Positions 14,947 through 17,947 of a stretch of DNA of 17,947 bases are shown one piece after another. Made by a program: the position numbers and the translations under genes. The notes under the pieces were generated by a model. The model had not been told where the DNA came from and ran no database searches. It saw only the letters and a list, made by a program, of their open reading frames with translations. Source of the DNA: a bacterium (lineage in GTDB: Bacteria > SZUA-79 > Acidulodesulfobacterales > Acidulodesulfobacteraceae); contig JAJYYS010000013.1 of assembly GCA_021800745.1 (NCBI GenBank), forward strand, positions 1-17,947. Reading direction: 5' to 3'. Each line of letters starts with the position of its first letter. Within the stretch, counting starts at the first letter, position 1.

Positions 14947-16239
14947 TTAATTTGCTTCTATAAGCCTTCCGCCCACGATTACTGCGGTGGCAATACCCTT
15001 AAACTTTTCTCCGATAAAAGGAGAGTTCTTGCTTAAAGATTTAATGCTGTTTTCGGTAAATTTCCATTCTTTTTTAATATCTACCACCGTGATGTCCGCT
15101 ATATATCCGTTTTGCAAAGAGCCCCTCCCGCCTAATTTTAAAATTTTTGCGGGATTAAAAGACATAAGTTCGGCTACCTGCATTAAAGAAATTTTTTTGC
15201 CGTAAAAAAGCCTTAACGTCAAAGGCAGAGAAGTCTGCAAACCGATAATTCCAAAAGGAGCGGCGTCCAGCGTAGCGTCTTTCTCGTCCTTGCTGTGCGG
15301 GGCATGGTCGGAAGCTATAGCATCGATAGCGCCGTCATACAAGGCTTTTATAATGGCCTCGACGTCTTTTTCCGTTCTTAAAGGCGGGTTCATTTTTGCA
15401 TCGGTATTATAATCTAATAAAGCATTTTCCGTAAGCGAAAAATAGTGCGGGCAGGTTTCGCATGTAACATTTATGCCGGACTGCTTTGCCTTTTTTATAA
15501 TATCGACCGAACCGCTTGTAGAAACATGCGCTATATGAACATTTGCGCCGTAATAACCGGCAAGCATAACATCCCTCGCTACGCCTATTTCTTCGGCAAT
15601 ACTTGGAATGCCGACTACTCCGAGACGTTCGGATATTGCCCCTTCGTTAATAACTCCTTTGCCGCGCAGTTTGGAATCTTCGCTATGCGATATTACCGGT
15701 AAATCGAAAGTGCGGGCATACAGCAGCGCCCTTCCCATAAGCGCGCCGTCTTCGACTGGATTGCCGTCGTCGCTCAGGGCGACCGCTCCGGATTCTTTCA
15801 GCTCCCCTATATTTGCAAGAGAAGTTCCCTGTAATCCTTTAGATATAGCGCCTATCGGAAATAAGTTTATTAAATTAAGGCTTTTTGATTTATCTAATAA
15901 AAAACTGCCGACGACCTTGGAATCGTTGACCGGATTAGTGTTAGGCATACAGCAAATAGACGTAAACCCGCCGGCTACTGCCGCTTCCATCCCTGATTTT
16001 ATAGTCTCTTTGTATTCATACCCCGGCTCCCTTAGATGAACGTGCATATCTATTAATCCCGGAAACACGATAGAATTTTCGGCGTCTAAAGTTTTAACGC
16101 CGCCGATTTTTTGCTTTGGCGGCATATCTTTTATTATGCCGTCTTCGATATAAACATCCCTTTTGACTTCCGTCTTTGTCATAGGGTCAACGACTATTCC
16201 ATTCTTTATTAAAAGCTTTTGCATATCGTATTCATACAT
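14947..16239 (-). CDS. pyrC: Dihydroorotase
   Basis: PyrC cyclises carbamoyl aspartate to dihydroorotate, the third step of pyrimidine synthesis. This 430-residue protein is of the class I (PyrC/AllB amidohydrolase) type. The metal-binding DMHVHLREPG (H66, H68) is followed by KSGMEAAVAGGFTSICCMPNT, ALSDDGNPVED, ISHSED, IAHVST, the PPLRTEKD stretch and IASDHAPHSKDEK. All expected metal-ligand regions are present, so it looks catalytically active rather than an inactive pyrC-like partner. Two starts are possible: ATG at 16239, or ATG at 16224, giving MQKLLIKNGIVVDP as in many homologues. Neither has a clear ribosome binding site. The gene begins 17 bases after pyrB. Confidence 0.95.
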   Translation of the reverse strand: MYEYDMQKLLIKNGIVVDPMTKTEVKRDVYIEDGIIKDMPPKQKIGGVKTLDAENSIVFPGLIDMHVHLREPGYEYKETIKSGMEAAVAGGFTSICCMPNTNPVNDSKVVGSFLLDKSKSLNLINLFPIGAISKGLQGTSLANIGELKESGAVALSDDGNPVEDGALMGRALLYARTFDLPVISHSEDSKLRGKGVINEGAISERLGVVGIPSIAEEIGVARDVMLAGYYGANVHIAHVSTSGSVDIIKKAKQSGINVTCETCPHYFSLTENALLDYNTDAKMNPPLRTEKDVEAIIKALYDGAIDAIASDHAPHSKDEKDATLDAAPFGIIGLQTSLPLTLRLFYGKKISLMQVAELMSFNPAKILKLGGRGSLQNGYIADITVVDIKKEWKFTENSIKSLSKNSPFIGEKFKGIATAVIVGGRLIEAN

Positions 16240-16256
16240 TAAATTTAATTAATTAT

Positions 16257-17180
16257 TTATTTTTTATAGCTCAGTAATATATAAAGGCATGCCATTCTTA
16301 TTGCCACCCCGTTTTCAACCTGTTTAAAAATACACGTCTTGCCGCCGTTTATTATGCTTCCTGCTATCTCTACGTCTCTATTGACGGGTCCCGGATGAAG
16401 AACCATAACCCTCTTGGAGGCCGTTGACAACAGTTCCGGCGTCAGCTGAAAGAAATTTCTGTATTCTTCAATCGACGGTATAAAATAATAGCTCGCCCTT
16501 TCTTTTTGAATTCTGAGCATTATTATAACGTCCGCATCTTTAACCGCTTCTTCCATATTTCTTGCTATCTTCACGTTTTTAAGCTCGATTAATCTTGGCA
16601 AAAGGGAGTGTGGAGCATATAAATAAACATCTGCTCCCAATTTGGAAAATCCGTAAATATCTGACCTTGCCACTCTTGAATGATAAATATCGCCTATTAT
16701 CGCTACTTTAAGAGACCCGACGTCTTTTTTTTCTTCAATGACGGTCATTATGTCTAAAAGACACTGGGTAGGATGTTCGTTTATGCCGTCGCCTGCATTT
16801 ATTACGGAGGCTTCAGTCCATTTCGATATAAAATGGGCCGCTCCCGATTCCGAATGCCTTAAGACAAAAGCATCCGGTTTCATGGCTTCCAGATTGAGTA
16901 TCGTATCTTTAAGACTTTCTCCTTTTGTGACGGAACTTTGCGAAACGGAAATGCTTAAGGAATCTGCGCTCATTCTTTTCTGGGCAATTTCAAACGATGA
17001 CCTTGTCCTTGTTGAGGGTTCGTAAAAAATATTCACGACTGTCTTTCCTCTGAGCGTCGGAACTTTCTTTATATCTTTAAGCGATATTTTTTTAAATTCT
17101 TTTGCCGTTTCTATAAAATAATTAATGTCGGATGCGGAAAGGTCTTTAATGGAAATGAGGTCTTTTTTATTAAAGCTCAT
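16257..17180 (-). CDS. pyrB: Aspartate carbamoyltransferase catalytic subunit
   Basis: PyrB condenses carbamoyl phosphate with aspartate. The 307 residues contain the carbamoyl-phosphate loop FYEPSTRTRSSFE (S56-R60), HPTQCLLD in the middle, GDIYHSRVARSD, and the LHPGPVNRDVEI loop near the end. Size and motifs are normal for the catalytic chain, and no pyrI regulatory-chain gene is present. The start codon overlaps the pyrR stop by four bases (ATGA), a tight translational coupling, and there is no Shine-Dalgarno of its own. Confidence 0.96.
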   Translation of the reverse strand: MSFNKKDLISIKDLSASDINYFIETAKEFKKISLKDIKKVPTLRGKTVVNIFYEPSTRTRSSFEIAQKRMSADSLSISVSQSSVTKGESLKDTILNLEAMKPDAFVLRHSESGAAHFISKWTEASVINAGDGINEHPTQCLLDIMTVIEEKKDVGSLKVAIIGDIYHSRVARSDIYGFSKLGADVYLYAPHSLLPRLIELKNVKIARNMEEAVKDADVIIMLRIQKERASYYFIPSIEEYRNFFQLTPELLSTASKRVMVLHPGPVNRDVEIAGSIINGGKTCIFKQVENGVAIRMACLYILLSYKK

Positions 17181-17692
17181 ATTTTTTCTACAATTTTTTT
17201 TTTGCTTAAAACATCTACATTGATTATTTCTTTTTTACCGGCTCTTATTTTTTTTCCGGTAAAATCCGGACATATCGGCAATTCTCTTCCGCCTTTATCT
17301 ATAAAAACGGCGAGCCTTATCTTTTCAGGTCTTCCAAAATCAAAAATTTCGTCTATGGAAGCCCTGACGGTTCTGCCGCTGCTTATAACATCATCTACAA
17401 GTATGACTTCTTTATCTTTTATATCGAAAACAAGTTCCGTAGCGTCTCCGGATTTCTTTACGGAAAAAGGGTCGTCTCTATAAAGAGTCATATCGACGTA
17501 TCCCGTCTTGCAGTCGATATTAAACCGCTTGAAAACAGCCTTTTGGAGTAAACCGGCTAACGGAACTCCGCCGCTTTTTATGCCTATTATAACGGCATTT
17601 TTAAAATTAATCCTTGAATTTAAGATATCATTTATAAAATTATCTAAAATTGAACCTGTTTCTTTATCGTCGAAAATAATTTCTTTCTTCAA
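17177..17692 (-). CDS. pyrR: PyrR: pyrimidine operon regulator / uracil phosphoribosyltransferase
   Basis: This 171-residue protein has the type I phosphoribosyltransferase fold with the PyrR pattern. It has GIKSGGVPLAGLL, VDMTLYRDDP, the PRPP loop VILVDDVISSGRTVRASID, and GRPEKIRLAVFIDKGGRELPICPDFTGK. In Bacillus PyrR binds UMP and then an RNA anti-antiterminator in the pyr leader, and it also has weak uracil PRTase activity. Here only nine bases separate it from lepB, so no leader or attenuator precedes it within the window. Any RNA target would have to lie upstream of lepB or elsewhere, or the protein acts mainly as an enzyme. The start codon is TTG at 17692, with an AGGG about 11 bases upstream. 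No in-frame ATG nearby is better. Confidence 0.92.
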   Translation of the reverse strand: MKKEIIFDDKETGSILDNFINDILNSRINFKNAVIIGIKSGGVPLAGLLQKAVFKRFNIDCKTGYVDMTLYRDDPFSVKKSGDATELVFDIKDKEVILVDDVISSGRTVRASIDEIFDFGRPEKIRLAVFIDKGGRELPICPDFTGKKIRAGKKEIINVDVLSKKKIVEKI

Positions 17693-17701
17693 TTTTACTA
17701 A

Positions 17702-17947
17702 TTACCCTATATTTTTCTTAAAAGAACAGCCGGGGATAGTTTTAAAAAAACGCTTCCAGTAAATATCAAAATGATTTTTGGGATTCCAAGAAAAATAAAT
17801 AATAAACGCCTGTCCGGCGATATCCTTGTATGGCACAAAACCCCAGTATCTCGAATCAAAACTGTTGTCTCTATTGTCTCCCATTACAAAAAGCTCCTTT
17901 TTGGGAACGATTACGGGACCGTAATTGTCTCTCGGAGAATTATAAGC
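17702..17947 (-). CDS. lepB: Signal peptidase I, C-terminal part (partial)
   Basis: The frame is open from the right edge and ends at 17702. The 81 visible residues include [27 protein letters not shown], of which [12 protein letters not shown] is the strongly conserved C-terminal box of type I signal peptidases. It is followed by [18 protein letters not shown]. The enzyme removes signal peptides at the outer face of the inner membrane with a Ser-Lys dyad, but both catalytic residues would lie outside the window. It is the most upstream visible gene of the cluster and is nine bases from pyrR. The short tail after FSW ends near a [10 protein letters not shown]-terminus. Confidence 0.93.
   Translation of the reverse strand, partial: AYNSPRDNYGPVIVPKKELFVMGDNRDNSFDSRYWGFVPYKDIAGQAFIIYFSWNPKNHFDIYWKRFFKTIPGCSFKKNIG

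Overview
This is an AT-rich stretch of bacterial chromosome made up mostly of housekeeping genes. It carries a pyrR-regulated type of pyrimidine operon, GreA, an Nfu-type Fe-S scaffold, alanine racemase, TldD, a class B penicillin-binding protein, a YifB/ComM ATPase, a cobalamin-riboswitch-controlled Ni/Co transporter and a DUF3311/solute-symporter pair. Peptidoglycan synthesis genes, PLP alanine racemase and an SPase I place it in Bacteria. Low GC, PyrR outside an obviously Firmicute context and a COG1313-type radical SAM enzyme would fit an uncultured anaerobic or deltaproteobacteria-like lineage. That is a guess, because no rRNA or other marker settles it. I see no phage, integrase, CRISPR array, tRNA or rRNA.

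Layout. Bases 1-309 (minus) hold a small DUF3311-like membrane protein overlapping the start of a symporter cut by the window edge. A lone cupin/RmlC-like gene (plus, 404-886) converges on a NiCoT nickel/cobalt permease (minus, 913-1944). The 484-base gap 1945-2428 is full of signals: a strong ribosome binding site, an all-AT palindrome, a cobalamin riboswitch, a sigma70-like promoter, and a 170-base nested palindrome that ends exactly at the yifB stop codon. Next on the minus strand come yifB, a small protein resembling a degenerate GGDEF fold, a penicillin-binding transpeptidase and tldD. The last three, read from tldD, look like one operon.

alr is divergent from tldD, and its promoter places transcription initiation at or next to the ATG, suggesting a leaderless mRNA. 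A strong hairpin at 8619-8656 separates alr from the convergent nfu gene. From the right edge a long minus-strand cluster runs lepB (partial), pyrR, pyrB, pyrC, carA, a radical SAM gene, carB, greA. nfu follows with its own exact-consensus promoter located inside the end of greA.

How the genes work together. CarA/CarB make carbamoyl phosphate from glutamine, bicarbonate and ATP. PyrB joins it to aspartate, and PyrC closes the ring to dihydroorotate. PyrR is the expected UMP/PRPP-sensing regulator, but no leader for it to act on is visible in the window. pyrD, pyrE and pyrF are not here. Alr and the penicillin-binding protein both serve the cell wall. The riboswitch ties the NiCoT permease to B12 status and so argues for cobalt as its main cargo.

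The window is largely ordinary. The most distinctive items are the nested palindrome, the radical SAM gene inside the car genes, the leaderless alr arrangement, and the inverted repeats covering the yifB and tldD start regions. I found no convincing undescribed multi-gene system.
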